The notes beneath the pieces are model-generated. The model was not told where the DNA came from, ran no database searches, and saw nothing but the letters and a program-made list of their open reading frames with translations. Shown here in pieces: positions 10,146 through 19,028 of a stretch of DNA of 64,000 nucleotides; position 1 is the stretch's first letter, and every line of letters begins with the position of its first letter. The position numbers and the translations under genes are program-made. The stretch is from Pannonibacter sp051860505 (GTDB lineage: Bacteria > Pseudomonadota > Alphaproteobacteria > Rhizobiales > Stappiaceae): NCBI RefSeq assembly GCF_051860505.1, contig NZ_JBHYDX010000007.1, positions 1 through 64,000 of the forward strand. Direction: 5' to 3'.

Positions 10146-10712
10146 TCAGTCCTGGCGGTAAAGCCGGGGTCCAATCCGGCTTGCGCCCGGCACGCCTTCC
10201 CGGTTCATGCCGCGAAAGGCAAAAAAGCAAAGTCCGAACAGGGCAAGTGAGAGCAACGTCGGCGTGCCGACCTGCAGGAAGAGCACGCTCCGGCCCAATG
10301 GGTCCGTACTGGTTGCAATCGCGGAGACAGGGATCTGGCCAGCCAGGGACCAGACCAGTGCGGCAAGCGCAAAACCGATCGCGCGGCGGCGAGCCGCCCG
10401 GACCATGGCAAGCGGCGGCTGCGGGCGATCGCGCTTCATCGAGACCAGCTCGCGAAGAGCGGCAAGCCCTTGAAGCCACAGGCCGAACAGCCCCAGGACG
10501 ATGCCCGCGATCGCCTGCACCTGCCAGTCATCCAGATCATATGCCGGATAGGGAACCTGCGCGGCGATAACGGTGGCGAGAGATGCCGGCGCTGCGACGG
10601 ACCACAGCAGAAGCGAGAAAGTCAGACCAACAAGAAAGCCGGTTGCCGCCGTGAGACCAACCAGCGCGCGGTCAAGGGCGAGAGCCGAACGCCTCCGTGC
10701 TAATTTTTTCAT
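10146..10712 (-). CDS. Four-helix membrane protein of unknown function
   Basis: A 188-residue protein with a basic N-terminus (MKKLARRRSALALDRA) and about four hydrophobic segments: LVGLTAATGFLVGLTFSLLL, a segment around GIVLGLFGLWLQGL, one around IGFALAALVWSLAG, and one near LLSLALFGLCFFAF. Both ends are likely cytoplasmic. No family was recognised. The ATG at 10712 is chosen; a TTG at 10742 would add ten residues but has no ribosome site. It is upstream of and close to the lipoprotein gene 9612-10130, suggesting a two-gene envelope unit. Confidence 0.7.
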   Translation of the reverse strand: MKKLARRRSALALDRALVGLTAATGFLVGLTFSLLLWSVAAPASLATVIAAQVPYPAYDLDDWQVQAIAGIVLGLFGLWLQGLAALRELVSMKRDRPQPPLAMVRAARRRAIGFALAALVWSLAGQIPVSAIATSTDPLGRSVLFLQVGTPTLLSLALFGLCFFAFRGMNREGVPGASRIGPRLYRQD

Positions 10713-10776
10713 TTTTAGCTTTCTGTTTTTAATGTTAGACAATAATTTATTCGAAGATCTAACCGAGGAAAATTAA

Positions 10777-11352
10777 ATGCGCAAGGCCTTTGCAAGCGCC
10801 ATTCTGGCCGCCGGCGTCGTTGCCTGTTCGTCCCTGACAACCGCCGGGCTGCGCGCGGTCGCAAGTCTCGACCCGGTCGAGACCGACCCCGCACAGCTGC
10901 AGGCAGCCATCGGGGTCGATGATGCGTTTCGCCTGCGGACAGGCGACGCAAAGCTGACGATCAGCTATCGGGTGGACGGTGCGGAAGTGCCGGTCGTTTC
11001 GGAGGAATTCAAGCTGGAGATCACTGCAGCGAACGGCAGCGAAGGCTTGCAGGCAGACCGGGGTGAGGCAATCTTTATCGCCCGGATTGCCGAAACGGAT
11101 CTGTCCCGGGCGCGCGATGCGCAAGCCAGGATCAAGGCATTCAAGCAGTCAAAATCGGGAAGCGGCGACCTGTCGGTCGGTGTCTCCAGCGGTTGCCTGA
11201 CCAAGCCATTGCCTGAGAAAGTCCCGCTTCGAACCTTCATTCGCAGCGAGCAGGCCGGCAAGTTTGTCCAGCTGACCAGGATCGAAAATATTCTCGACAT
11301 GCTGACCGCAGACCAGGTGCGCAAGGTCAAGCAAGACTTCCCTGCCTGCTAG
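10777..11352 (+). CDS. Putative lipoprotein of unknown function
   Basis: A 191-residue exported protein. The N-terminus MRKAFASAILAAGVVACSS contains a short signal and a VVAC lipobox (Cys17), so it is probably a lipoprotein. The mature part carries two well-spaced cysteines (VSSGCLTKP and the C-terminal FPAC) and is otherwise polar. A good ribosome site (GAGGAAA) lies 6 nt before the ATG. It is divergent from the membrane-protein gene across a 64-bp AT-rich gap; the pair and the lipoprotein at 9612 may serve one envelope task. No homologue was recognised by eye. Confidence 0.72.
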   Translation: MRKAFASAILAAGVVACSSLTTAGLRAVASLDPVETDPAQLQAAIGVDDAFRLRTGDAKLTISYRVDGAEVPVVSEEFKLEITAANGSEGLQADRGEAIFIARIAETDLSRARDAQARIKAFKQSKSGSGDLSVGVSSGCLTKPLPEKVPLRTFIRSEQAGKFVQLTRIENILDMLTADQVRKVKQDFPAC

Positions 11353-11527
11353 CGGGCAAGGGGTCCTCCTCAGCGGGCGCAGTTCAAGGTCGACCGGCGA
11401 AAGCCAGGCAATTCAGGCCGCTACGCAGCCCCGAAGCAGGTCTCATCCGGTTTATCCTGTGACACGCCTCACCTCGGCCTGGCCCGGGTGAGGCGGCCCT
11501 CCGATCGCGGCCGGCTGGGCGAGGCTG

Positions 11528-12682
11528 TCAGATCGCCAGTCGCTGACCAGCAACCCAGACAGCGGTCAGATCGAGACGATCACCCAGATGGACGAGATCC
11601 GCGCGGGCGCCACCGGCCAATGTCCCGAACCGTCCGGAGGCGGAAATGCAGGCAGCCGGTCGGCTGGTTGCCATGGCAAGGGCCAGTTCAAGCGGCGCGC
11701 CCACGGTCTCGACAAGATAGCGGATCGACCGAGGCAGGCAGATGTCGGCGCCGGCCAGCGTGCCATCCTCGAGCGTCAACCGGCCATCGCGCCGCAGGAT
11801 CCGCCGGTCTCCCAGCATGAACTCGGTCACATCGGTTCCAGCGGCCGCCATCGCATCGGAGACAAGATACAGCCCCTCGCCCTTCTTGGCCGCCAGCGCA
11901 ATCCGTATCCCTTCGGGAGCAACATGCACACCATCGGCAATCAGCCCGGCATGACTGTCGTTGTCGAGCGCAGCACCGACCATCCCCGGCTCGCGGTTGC
12001 CGAGCTGGCTCATCGCGTTGAACAGGTGCGTAACACAGCGGGCCCCGGCAGCAAAGGCCGCCTGGGCCTCGGCAGCCGTGCTGTCGGTGTGGCCAAGGCT
12101 GACGATCACCCCGGCCCGCACCAGACCGCTGATCTGCTCAAGCGTCACAGCCTGCGGCGCCAACGTTACGAGCAGCACTGGCAAGTCAGCCGCAGCCCGG
12201 CACAGCCGGTTAAGATCAGCCTCTTCCATCGGCCGGATCAGCGCCGGATCATGCGCGCCTTTTCGGCGGGGATCGAGATGCGGTCCCTCCAGATGCAGTC
12301 CGAGAAAGCCCGGCACCTTGTCCCGCGCCGCCGCCACGCCAGCTGCAATGACGGCTTCGGTGGCTTGCGGCGTATCGGTGATCAAAGTCGGCAGGATTCC
12401 AGTCGCGCCAAGGCGGGCATGGGCTGCGCAGATGCGGCGGATCTTTTCGACATCCGCCGTGCCATCCAGCATGATGCCATCGCCGCCATTGACCTGAAGA
12501 TCGAGAAAGCCCGGGGACAGAATTCCCCCGGACAACGCAGTCTTCTCGCCGCCGAAGGCGCCGGCCTCGGCAGAGCCAAGATCGGTGATGGCATGCACCA
12601 CCCCATCCTCGACGAGCAGGGCCTTGCCATCCTGCAGGCGCCGGCCGTCAAACAGCCGGGCACCGGTAAAGACCTGACGCAT
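11528..12682 (-). CDS. nagA: N-acetylglucosamine-6-phosphate deacetylase
   Basis: NagA removes acetate from GlcNAc-6-P to give GlcN-6-P in the cytoplasm. The 384-residue amidohydrolase shows LSGGILSPGFLDLQVNGGDG split across residues about 50-70, the metal-ligand glutamate in GLHLEGPHLDPRRKGAHD, the histidines of SLGHTDSTAAEAQ and CVTHLFNAMSQLGNREPG, and the catalytic aspartate in LVSDAMAAAG. Its ATG overlaps the stop of the SIS gene by one base (TGATG). It is the last gene of the leftward kinase-GntR-SIS-nagA operon. Confidence 0.96.
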   Translation of the reverse strand: MRQVFTGARLFDGRRLQDGKALLVEDGVVHAITDLGSAEAGAFGGEKTALSGGILSPGFLDLQVNGGDGIMLDGTADVEKIRRICAAHARLGATGILPTLITDTPQATEAVIAAGVAAARDKVPGFLGLHLEGPHLDPRRKGAHDPALIRPMEEADLNRLCRAAADLPVLLVTLAPQAVTLEQISGLVRAGVIVSLGHTDSTAAEAQAAFAAGARCVTHLFNAMSQLGNREPGMVGAALDNDSHAGLIADGVHVAPEGIRIALAAKKGEGLYLVSDAMAAAGTDVTEFMLGDRRILRRDGRLTLEDGTLAGADICLPRSIRYLVETVGAPLELALAMATSRPAACISASGRFGTLAGGARADLVHLGDRLDLTAVWVAGQRLAI

Positions 12683-13710
12683 CAGACCGTCTCCGTGACC
12701 TTCTTCAGGTGCGGCGGCACATCGGGGTTGAATCCGCGGCGGCGCGACAGTTCTTCGATGAACTTGTAGAAGCTGACCCCCAGCACCAGCGGCGCGACGA
12801 TCGGATGCAGGCCGGATACGGTCGGCAGCGTCGTTGCGCCGGCAACCTCAAGCCCCGTGACGAAGACATCCGCCCCCTGCCCGACCAACCGCTCGGCCGT
12901 CGCCCTGACATGCGGCAATGCGGCATCGTCAACCCCAAGCGCCAGCACCGGGAAGCGGCCGCCGACGATGGCGGCAGGGCCATGCAAGACTTCGGCCGCA
13001 CTGTAAGATTCTGCGTGCAAACCACTGGTTTCCTTGAACTTCAAGGCCATTTCATTGGACATGGCAAAGCCCGGGCCACGCCCCAGAACATAAAGCGACT
13101 GGGCCCGGACGAGCCGATCCGACAAAGCGGTCCAGTCCTGTTCCAGCGCCTTGGCAAATGCGTCCGGAAGCCCGGCAACGGCAGCCCGCAGAGCTTCGTC
13201 CTCAAGCCATTCGGCGAGAAGGGCAAGACCGGCGACCACCGAATTGACGAAAGTCTTGGTGGCGGCAACGCTCTGCTCGGGTCCGGCGCTGAGCGGCAGC
13301 GTATGGGCGCTGACGCCCGCCATCGGCGAGGCGGAGTTGTTGGTCAGTGCAATGGTCAGCGCGCCGCCTTCGCCGGCCAGCCGCATCATCTCGACGATGT
13401 CCGGGCTCTTGCCGGACTGGGACACGCCGACGCAGGCCGCACCGGTCAGCTTCAGAGTTCGGCCATAGATCGAGGCGATCGAGGGACCGACAGAGGCGAC
13501 CGGAACACCAGCAGCCAGTTCGACTGCATATTTGAAATAGGTCGAGGCATGGTCGGACGAGCCACGTGCCACACTGACAATGACATGCGGATCAAGGCCG
13601 CGCATCGCGCTCGCCGCAGCAGCCAGAGGAGCACGTGCATCCGCAAGGAACCGCGCAGCCGCCTCCGGAATCTCGGCAACTTCGGTGGCCATATGCGTCT
13701 TGGTGGTCAT
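12682..13710 (-). CDS. SIS-domain glucosamine-6-phosphate deaminase (NagB-II type)
   Basis: A 342-residue protein with two SIS sugar-isomerase domains and no glutaminase domain: SVARGSSDHASTY and GVSQSGKSPDIVEMM in the first, AESYSAAEVLHGP in the second, ending KKVTETV like the GlmS isomerase module. Such proteins (NagB-II/AgaS group) convert GlcN-6-P to fructose-6-P and ammonia. Placed directly before nagA, it would finish GlcNAc-6-P breakdown, and no classical NagB is present in the window. An AAGGA ribosome site precedes the ATG. Confidence 0.88.
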   Translation of the reverse strand: MTTKTHMATEVAEIPEAAARFLADARAPLAAAASAMRGLDPHVIVSVARGSSDHASTYFKYAVELAAGVPVASVGPSIASIYGRTLKLTGAACVGVSQSGKSPDIVEMMRLAGEGGALTIALTNNSASPMAGVSAHTLPLSAGPEQSVAATKTFVNSVVAGLALLAEWLEDEALRAAVAGLPDAFAKALEQDWTALSDRLVRAQSLYVLGRGPGFAMSNEMALKFKETSGLHAESYSAAEVLHGPAAIVGGRFPVLALGVDDAALPHVRATAERLVGQGADVFVTGLEVAGATTLPTVSGLHPIVAPLVLGVSFYKFIEELSRRRGFNPDVPPHLKKVTETV

Positions 13711-13712
13711 GA

Positions 13713-14486
13713 TCAGTCCTTATCGGTCGGTGCCCGGGACGGATCCGGGGCGATCTGGAGTTCAACGGCAAAGTCATAGGCATCGCCGCGATAAAGCGAG
13801 CGGGTGAATTCCACCACCCGCCCGGATGGCAGGTAGGAAATGCGCTCGATCCGCAGTCCGGCCGCACCGGCCGGCAAATGAAGGAGATCCGCATCTGCAG
13901 GCGACAGATTGGTCGCCGACAGGCGTTGGACCGCGCGCACGGGCCGACGCCCGAGTTCGGCAAGAACCGCATAAAGCGATTTGTCGACGCGGAACGGATC
14001 CGGCAGGATGGAGGTCGACAGCGCCGCCCGTTCGATGGCCAGCGGGATGTCATCGGCCTGGCGCACGCGCTCAAGCCGGGAGACCCGCTCCTGGGCACTG
14101 AGCCCGAGGGCCATCACTTCCTCCGGCGTCGGCGCGTGAATGCCGCGCGACAGGTAGACCGAATCCACCGCCTTGCCCCGCCGGGCCATGTCTTCCGAGA
14201 AAGATGTCAGCAGGGACAGGGCCTGTTCGAGCCGCTCCACTCGCGGGGCAACAAAGGTACCAGACCCACGCTTTTGCACCAATTGCCCCTGTGTCACCAG
14301 CGCCTGGACGGCCTTGCGCACGGTCACGCGGCTCAGTCCGGTCTTGCTGGCCATATCGCGCTCCGGCGGCAGGCTGTCCCCAGGCTTCAGCTGACCGGAG
14401 GAGATCGCATCGGCAATGCGCCGGTGCAGCGCCAGATACAAAGGACCGGCGTCGTCAAATCCATCGGGCGAAAACAGCTCATCCAT
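13713..14486 (-). CDS. GntR-family regulator of amino-sugar use (HutC subfamily)
   Basis: A 257-residue regulator: N-terminal winged helix (residues about 15-80, with PPERDMASKTGLSRVTVRKA) and a C-terminal UTRA domain (about 95-245) that in relatives such as NagR/NagQ senses phosphorylated amino sugars. The ATG at 14486 has GGGAGGAC upstream; the open frame continues to 14840 but only through the kinase gene, which it overlaps by 8 bp. Its gene lies between the kinase and the deaminase, so it most likely controls the divergent promoters at 15361-15712, where tandem TTGGTAT repeats are found. Confidence 0.9.
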   Translation of the reverse strand: MDELFSPDGFDDAGPLYLALHRRIADAISSGQLKPGDSLPPERDMASKTGLSRVTVRKAVQALVTQGQLVQKRGSGTFVAPRVERLEQALSLLTSFSEDMARRGKAVDSVYLSRGIHAPTPEEVMALGLSAQERVSRLERVRQADDIPLAIERAALSTSILPDPFRVDKSLYAVLAELGRRPVRAVQRLSATNLSPADADLLHLPAGAAGLRIERISYLPSGRVVEFTRSLYRGDAYDFAVELQIAPDPSRAPTDKD

Positions 14487-15360
14487 GCCGCAGTCCTCCC
14501 GGAACGACCCCTGAAAGACCGTCCTCAAACCGGCGGCGAGCCATGAAAACCGCTCCCTCCACCGATCCGCCAAGCGCCGTGCGCTGCGGCCAGTGGCCCG
14601 CCAGATGGCTGGCATGCAACGGCCCGAGACCGCCGAGGAACACCACAGGCAGATGTTCTCCGGCCTGAAGCAAGGCGATGGTTGACGACACCTCTGCAAC
14701 ACTGTCGCGGATGACGGCAACAGCCGCCGCATCACCTGCATCTCCAGCCGCGACAATCCGTGGGGCAAGGCGGGCGAACTCTGCCGGACGCATCGTCGGC
14801 GCCACGCCGACAAGCTGGGTCGGGCCGCCGAACTCGGCAAGCACTTCAGACAGGAACGGGGTCATTGGCAAGAAGCCATCAACGGCGCGCAGGGCCATGG
14901 CAAGCAAGCGACGCCCCATCCAGGCACCGGATGCCTCATCGCCAAGCACAAAGCCCCAGCCGCCGACCTCCCGGATCTCGTCCTTGCGCTGAACCGCAAA
15001 AATGGAACCGGTGCCGATGGCTGCCATGACGCCGTCCTCATCCCCGAGCGCACCTTTCACGGCCGTGACGCCGTCATTGACCACATGCACGGAGGCAAAA
15101 GGCAGGCGCGCCACGAGACGGTCAACGGCCTCGCGGACATTGCCACCAGCCAGCCCAAGCACAGCATGAAGACCGCCGAGAGCAGCCTCCCCGCCTGCAG
15201 CTTCTCGCGCCGCCTGGAGAATACTGTGGAGCGCACCATCCGGATCGGAAACGATGTTGGACGGTCCGGCGGACGCAGTTCCGCAGATCCGGCCACTGAT
15301 GTCCGCAACCTGAGCCCGGCACCCTGTGCCGCCGCCATCAATCCCGAGAAAGCGCGTCAT
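14479..15360 (-). CDS. BadF/BcrA-type amino-sugar kinase (GlcNAc and possibly MurNAc)
   Basis: A 293-residue ASKHA-fold kinase: phosphate-1 motif FLGIDGGGTGCRAQVAD at the N-terminus, a GLAGGNVREAV segment, a central VVNDGVTAVKGALG phosphate-2 region with catalytic-type Asp, and AAIGTGSIFAV. The BadF/BadG/BcrA family includes eukaryotic-type GlcNAc kinase and the Clostridium MurK, which phosphorylates both MurNAc and GlcNAc. As murQ starts divergently next door, a dual role is plausible (inference). The start ATG follows GGGAGGAAC. First gene of the leftward operon. Confidence 0.88.
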   Translation of the reverse strand: MTRFLGIDGGGTGCRAQVADISGRICGTASAGPSNIVSDPDGALHSILQAAREAAGGEAALGGLHAVLGLAGGNVREAVDRLVARLPFASVHVVNDGVTAVKGALGDEDGVMAAIGTGSIFAVQRKDEIREVGGWGFVLGDEASGAWMGRRLLAMALRAVDGFLPMTPFLSEVLAEFGGPTQLVGVAPTMRPAEFARLAPRIVAAGDAGDAAAVAVIRDSVAEVSSTIALLQAGEHLPVVFLGGLGPLHASHLAGHWPQRTALGGSVEGAVFMARRRFEDGLSGVVPGGLRHG

Positions 15361-15382
15361 TGTTCCTCCCTTTGAAAGGAAG

Positions 15383-15400
15383 ATACCAAAGCCATACCAA
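15383..15400 (-). promoter_or_regulatory. Tandem TTGGTAT repeats before the kinase operon
   Basis: On the minus strand TTGGTAT occurs twice (15394-15400 and 15383-15389) with an 11-bp period, 23-40 bp upstream of the kinase ATG. The mirror arrangement occurs in front of murQ. Position and repetition suggest the operator of the adjacent GntR regulator. Confidence 0.5.
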
Positions 15401-15673
15401 ATGAAAAGCCCTGTTTTGAAAACAAGCGTTATTTCAGAGAGGATTCAGGGCACCTAGCAGACCGAGCAACCGCCGAGACATACTCAGGCGACCGGGAAAA
15501 ACCCAGCCCGGATCTTCGTGGCAGAAACAATAAAGTTCATTAAATCAATTATTTAATAAGATTATCCCCAACTCCGGCAAGCCACTGGCTTGGTACAAAG
15601 CCTTGAGATCCTGACTTGAAAAATCCAATGAACCATTCATAAAATTCCAGCCAGCGAATTTGCCACTTTACAA

Positions 15674-15691
15674 TTGGTATTCTTTTGGCAT
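15674..15691 (+). promoter_or_regulatory. Tandem TTGGTAT/TTGGCAT repeats before murQ
   Basis: TTGGTAT at 15674-15680 and TTGGCAT at 15685-15691 repeat with the same 11-bp period and sit 22-39 bp before the murQ ATG, matching the minus-strand pair at 15383-15400 in orientation relative to its gene. Confidence 0.5.
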
Positions 15692-15712
15692 TATCACGTT
15701 GGGGAGGGCAAG

Positions 15713-16612
15713 ATGACAACACGACGGACAGAGGCACGGCACCTCGAAGCAGACAGATTGCATTCGCACGACGCAGCGGAAGCCGTTGCAGCGATCCTTA
15801 CGGGTCAGATCGCTGCACTTGACGCGACTTCCACAGCGCGGGATGTGATCGCCGCTGCCGGTCTTGCCATGGCTGCGGCAATCGCGTCCGGTCACAAGGT
15901 CATCTATGTCGGTGCCGGCAGCTCGGGTCTGATGGCCCTGGCCGACTGTCTCGAAATTCCCGGAACCTTCGGCGTTCCGCGCCATCAGATCGCGATGCTG
16001 TTTGCCGGCGGCGCGGCCGCCCTGCTCGAGATGCCCGGCGCTGTCGAGGACGACTCGGACCTGGCCGCAGCCGATGTCGCCCGGATCGCCCCTGGGCCAG
16101 GCGACCTTGTGATCGCGGTCTCGGCCTCCGGCTCGACGCCCTATACCCTGACGGTCGCCAAGGCGGCCAAGGCGCACGGCGCAAGCATCGCCGGCCTTGC
16201 CAATGCCGAAGCGACGCCCTTGCTGCAGATCGCCGACTATCCGGTGTTTCTGGATACCGGGGCGGAAATTCTGGCGGGCTCGACGCGGCTTGGTGCTGCG
16301 ACGGCGCAGAAGGCGGCCCTGAACATGATTTCAACCCTCGCCGGTGTCCGTCTCGGGCATGTGCACGAGGGGCGAATGGTCAATGTCCTGGCGGACAATG
16401 CCAAGCTTCTGGACCGCGCCGCCGGCATGGTGGCAGACTTCAGTGGCATCGACATTGACGCAGCGCGCGCCGCGCTCGGCCAAACGGGCGGTGCGGTGAA
16501 GCCTGCCATCCTGATTGCCTGTGGCGCCACAGCGGCGCAGGCCAACACGCTTCTCGCGGAATCCGGGGGCCATGTGGGACCGGCCCTCAGTGCCCTGCGA
16601 CAAGGCGCATAA
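15713..16612 (+). CDS. murQ: N-acetylmuramic acid 6-phosphate etherase
   Basis: MurQ cleaves the lactyl ether of MurNAc-6-P to give GlcNAc-6-P and D-lactate. The 299-residue SIS protein shows the family start TEARHLEADRLHSHDA, the VIYVGAGSSGLMALADC loop, a glutamate aligned with the catalytic Glu in LEIPGTFG, the AVSASGSTPYTL sugar-phosphate loop and the LGHVHEGRMVNVLADNAKL segment. The ATG at 15713 follows GGGGAGGG; an upstream in-frame ATG at 15674 lies within the operator and is unlikely. First gene of the rightward operon that continues into an ABC importer. Confidence 0.92.
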   Translation: MTTRRTEARHLEADRLHSHDAAEAVAAILTGQIAALDATSTARDVIAAAGLAMAAAIASGHKVIYVGAGSSGLMALADCLEIPGTFGVPRHQIAMLFAGGAAALLEMPGAVEDDSDLAAADVARIAPGPGDLVIAVSASGSTPYTLTVAKAAKAHGASIAGLANAEATPLLQIADYPVFLDTGAEILAGSTRLGAATAQKAALNMISTLAGVRLGHVHEGRMVNVLADNAKLLDRAAGMVADFSGIDIDAARAALGQTGGAVKPAILIACGATAAQANTLLAESGGHVGPALSALRQGA

Positions 16613-16657
16613 GCATCAACCAGAGGGTCAAAAAGGCCCATAAACGGGAGCAGTTCG

Positions 16658-17911
16658 ATGAATCTTGTGAAATTTCAGGGCGCGTTACTCGCCGGCACCC
16701 TGCTTGCCGGCGCAGCTCATGCCGCCGATGTCACACTGACGATTGAAAGCTGGCGCAACGACGATCTGACCGTCTGGCAGCAGACCCTGATCCCGGCGTT
16801 CGAAGCCAAGAACCCGGGCATCAAGGTGGTGTTCGCGCCGACCGCGCCGGCTGAATACAACGCCATCCTGAACTCCAAGCTCGACGCAGGCAGCGCCGGT
16901 GACCTGATCACCTGCCGCCCCTTCGACGCCTCGCTGACCCTGTTTGAGAAGGGCAAGCTGGCCGACCTGACCGACATGGAAGCCATGAAGAACTTCTCGG
17001 CCGTCGCCAAGTCCGGCTGGTCGACCGATGATGGTGCCAAGACCTTCTGCATTCCGATGGCTTCGGTCATCCATGGCTTCATCTACAACAAGGACGCCTT
17101 CAAGGAAGTCGGGATCGAAGTTCCGACCACTGAAGACGAGTTCTTCGCCGCCCTCGACAAGATCAAGGCCGACGGCAAGTACATCCCGATGTCCATGGGC
17201 ACCGCTGACCAGTGGGAAGCCGCAACCATGGCCTACCAGAACATTGGCCCGAACTACTGGAAGGGCGAGGACGGCCGCGCTGAACTGATCGCCGGCGCTG
17301 CCAAGCTGACCGACGAGCCGTGGGTCGCCCCGTTCCGCTCCATTGCCAAGTGGGGCCAGTATCTGGGTGACGGCTACGAAGCCCAGTCCTATCCGGACAG
17401 CCAGAACCTGTTCACCCTCGGCCGCGCCGCCATTTATCCGGCCGGTTCCTGGGAAATCGCCGGCTTCAAGCAGCAGGCCGGCTTTGAACTCGGCGCCTTC
17501 TATCCGCCGGTGCCGGCAGCAGGCGACCAGTGCTACATCTCCGATCACACCGACATCGCACTCGGCATGAACGCGGCGACGAAGCATCCGGAAGAAACCA
17601 AGAAGTTCCTCGACTGGGTTGGCTCGGCGGAGTTCGCTGAACTCTACTCCAACGCCCTGCCCGGCTTCTTCTCCCTGTCCAACGCCAAGATCGAACTGAG
17701 CGAGCCGCTCGCCCAGGAATTCGTCAGCTGGCGCGAGACCTGCAAGCCGACGATCCGCTCGACCTACCAGATCCTGTCGCGCGGCACGCCGAACCTCGAA
17801 AACGAAACCTGGAATGCCTCCGCGAATGTCATTCGCGGCGCAGAGACCCCGGAAGCAGCCGCAGAGCGCCTGCAGAAGGGCCTTGCCAGCTGGTACGAAC
17901 CGCAGAAATAA
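16658..17911 (+). CDS. ABC sugar-binding protein of the murQ operon
   Basis: A 417-residue periplasmic receptor of the extracellular solute-binding family 1. It has a cleavable signal (MNLVKFQGALLAGTLLAGA, cleavage near AHA-A) and typical lobes (TLIPAFEAKNPGIKVVFAP; IPMASVIHGFIYNKDAFKEVG; LGRAAIYPAGSWEIAGF). Two hairpins and a 170-bp gap separate it from the permease genes. Its position after murQ and opposite nagA suggests GlcNAc, MurNAc or a muropeptide-derived sugar as ligand; the ligand cannot be read from sequence. Confidence 0.9.
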   Translation: MNLVKFQGALLAGTLLAGAAHAADVTLTIESWRNDDLTVWQQTLIPAFEAKNPGIKVVFAPTAPAEYNAILNSKLDAGSAGDLITCRPFDASLTLFEKGKLADLTDMEAMKNFSAVAKSGWSTDDGAKTFCIPMASVIHGFIYNKDAFKEVGIEVPTTEDEFFAALDKIKADGKYIPMSMGTADQWEAATMAYQNIGPNYWKGEDGRAELIAGAAKLTDEPWVAPFRSIAKWGQYLGDGYEAQSYPDSQNLFTLGRAAIYPAGSWEIAGFKQQAGFELGAFYPPVPAAGDQCYISDHTDIALGMNAATKHPEETKKFLDWVGSAEFAELYSNALPGFFSLSNAKIELSEPLAQEFVSWRETCKPTIRSTYQILSRGTPNLENETWNASANVIRGAETPEAAAERLQKGLASWYEPQK

Positions 17912-17932
17912 TCGGTCGACCAGCTTAGCAAC

Positions 17933-17963
17933 GGATCATGGCAAGCCACGGCGGCCATGATCC
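17933..17963 (+). terminator. Hairpin 1 between binding-protein and permease genes
   Basis: GGATCATGGC (17933-17942) pairs perfectly with GCCATGATCC (17954-17963) around an 11-nt loop, 21 bp after the binding-protein stop. No T-run follows, so mRNA 3'-end protection or partial termination is more likely than full termination. Confidence 0.55.
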
Positions 17964-18034
17964 CATGTGCATAGACACATAGTTTTACAGTGTAATAGCA
18001 CGTAAAGTCTTCGCACAGTCCCCATCGCACCAAT

Positions 18035-18062
18035 GGAGGAGGCCCAGATCCGGGCCTCCTCC
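18035..18062 (+). terminator. Hairpin 2 just before the permease gene
   Basis: GGAGGAGGCCC (18035-18045) pairs perfectly with GGGCCTCCTCC (18052-18062) around a 6-nt loop, ending 19 bp before the permease ATG at 18082. The stem contains GGAGG on its left arm. It may limit read-through or protect the upstream message. Confidence 0.55.
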
Positions 18063-18081
18063 AAGCGCAGAGGCTTTTCCA

Positions 18082-19017
18082 ATGACCGACATCCCTATCG
18101 CTGGCAAAAGGCCGTTCCGCTGGCACATCGGCGTGTTCCTCGCCCCGGCCGTGATCATCTACACCGCGATCATGATCCTGCCGCTGTTCGCCACGCTGAA
18201 CATGGCCCTGTTCAACATCAGCGCAGATGGCGTCAGCCAGTTTGTAGGTCTTGCCAATTTCCAGACCTTGTTCGGCGACCCGCGCTGGTCGGATGCGTTC
18301 TGGAACGCCCTCGGCAACAACGCCTGGTTCTTCCTCATCCACATGGTGGTGCAGAACCCGATTGGCGTGTTGCTCGCGGCCCTGCTGTCCTCGCCCAAGT
18401 TACGGTTTGCAGCCTTCTACCGCACGGCGATCTTCATCCCGACCATCCTGTCCTTCGTGATCGTCGGCTTTGTCTGGAAGCTGATCCTGTCGCCGATCTG
18501 GGGTATCGCCCCCGGCCTTCTGGATGCCGTCGGCCTGAAGGCCCTTTATGCGCCCTGGCTGGGTCAGGAAGCCTATGCCCTGACGACACTGGCGCTGGTG
18601 TCTGTCTGGCAATTCGTCGGCATCCCGATGATGCTGATCTATGCCGCCCTGCTGACAATCCCGGACGAGATCCTGGAAGCTGCCGAAATGGACGGTGTCA
18701 CCGGCGCCAGGCAATTCTGGAAGATCAAGCTGCCTTTGATCCTGCCCTCGATCGGCATCATCTCGATCCTGACCTTTGTGGGCAATTTCAACGCCTTCGA
18801 CCTGATCTACGTCGCCCAGGGCGCGCTGGCCGGACCGAATTTTGCAACCGATATCCTCGGCACCTTCCTCTATCGCACCTTCTTCGGCTTCCAGCTCCAG
18901 CTGGGTGATCCGCACATGGGTGCAACCATCGCAGCGGCCATGTTCGGCATCATTCTCGTCGGCGTCTGCTTCTACCTCTTCACCATCCAGACGCGGCTGC
19001 GCCGCTACCAGTTCTGA
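18082..19017 (+). CDS. ABC sugar permease 1 of the murQ operon
   Basis: A 311-residue CUT1-type inner-membrane permease with about six helices, starting with FLAPAVIIYTAIMILPLFA and containing the EAA coupling loop EILEAAEMDGVTGARQFWKIKLP near residues 193-215, which docks onto the ATPase. It pairs with the next permease, 11 bp downstream, to form the membrane channel. Confidence 0.93.
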   Translation: MTDIPIAGKRPFRWHIGVFLAPAVIIYTAIMILPLFATLNMALFNISADGVSQFVGLANFQTLFGDPRWSDAFWNALGNNAWFFLIHMVVQNPIGVLLAALLSSPKLRFAAFYRTAIFIPTILSFVIVGFVWKLILSPIWGIAPGLLDAVGLKALYAPWLGQEAYALTTLALVSVWQFVGIPMMLIYAALLTIPDEILEAAEMDGVTGARQFWKIKLPLILPSIGIISILTFVGNFNAFDLIYVAQGALAGPNFATDILGTFLYRTFFGFQLQLGDPHMGATIAAAMFGIILVGVCFYLFTIQTRLRRYQF

Positions 19018-19028
19018 GGGAGACCTTC

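Larger units (their letters stand above)
15361..15712. other. Divergent promoter region between the kinase gene and murQ
   Basis: This 352-bp gap contains no gene. It is unusually AT-rich in the centre (15530-15570, TTCATTAAATCAATTATTTAAT) and carries a pair of direct TTGGTAT-type repeats at each end in opposite orientation (15383-15400 and 15674-15691), described separately. Confidence 0.8.
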
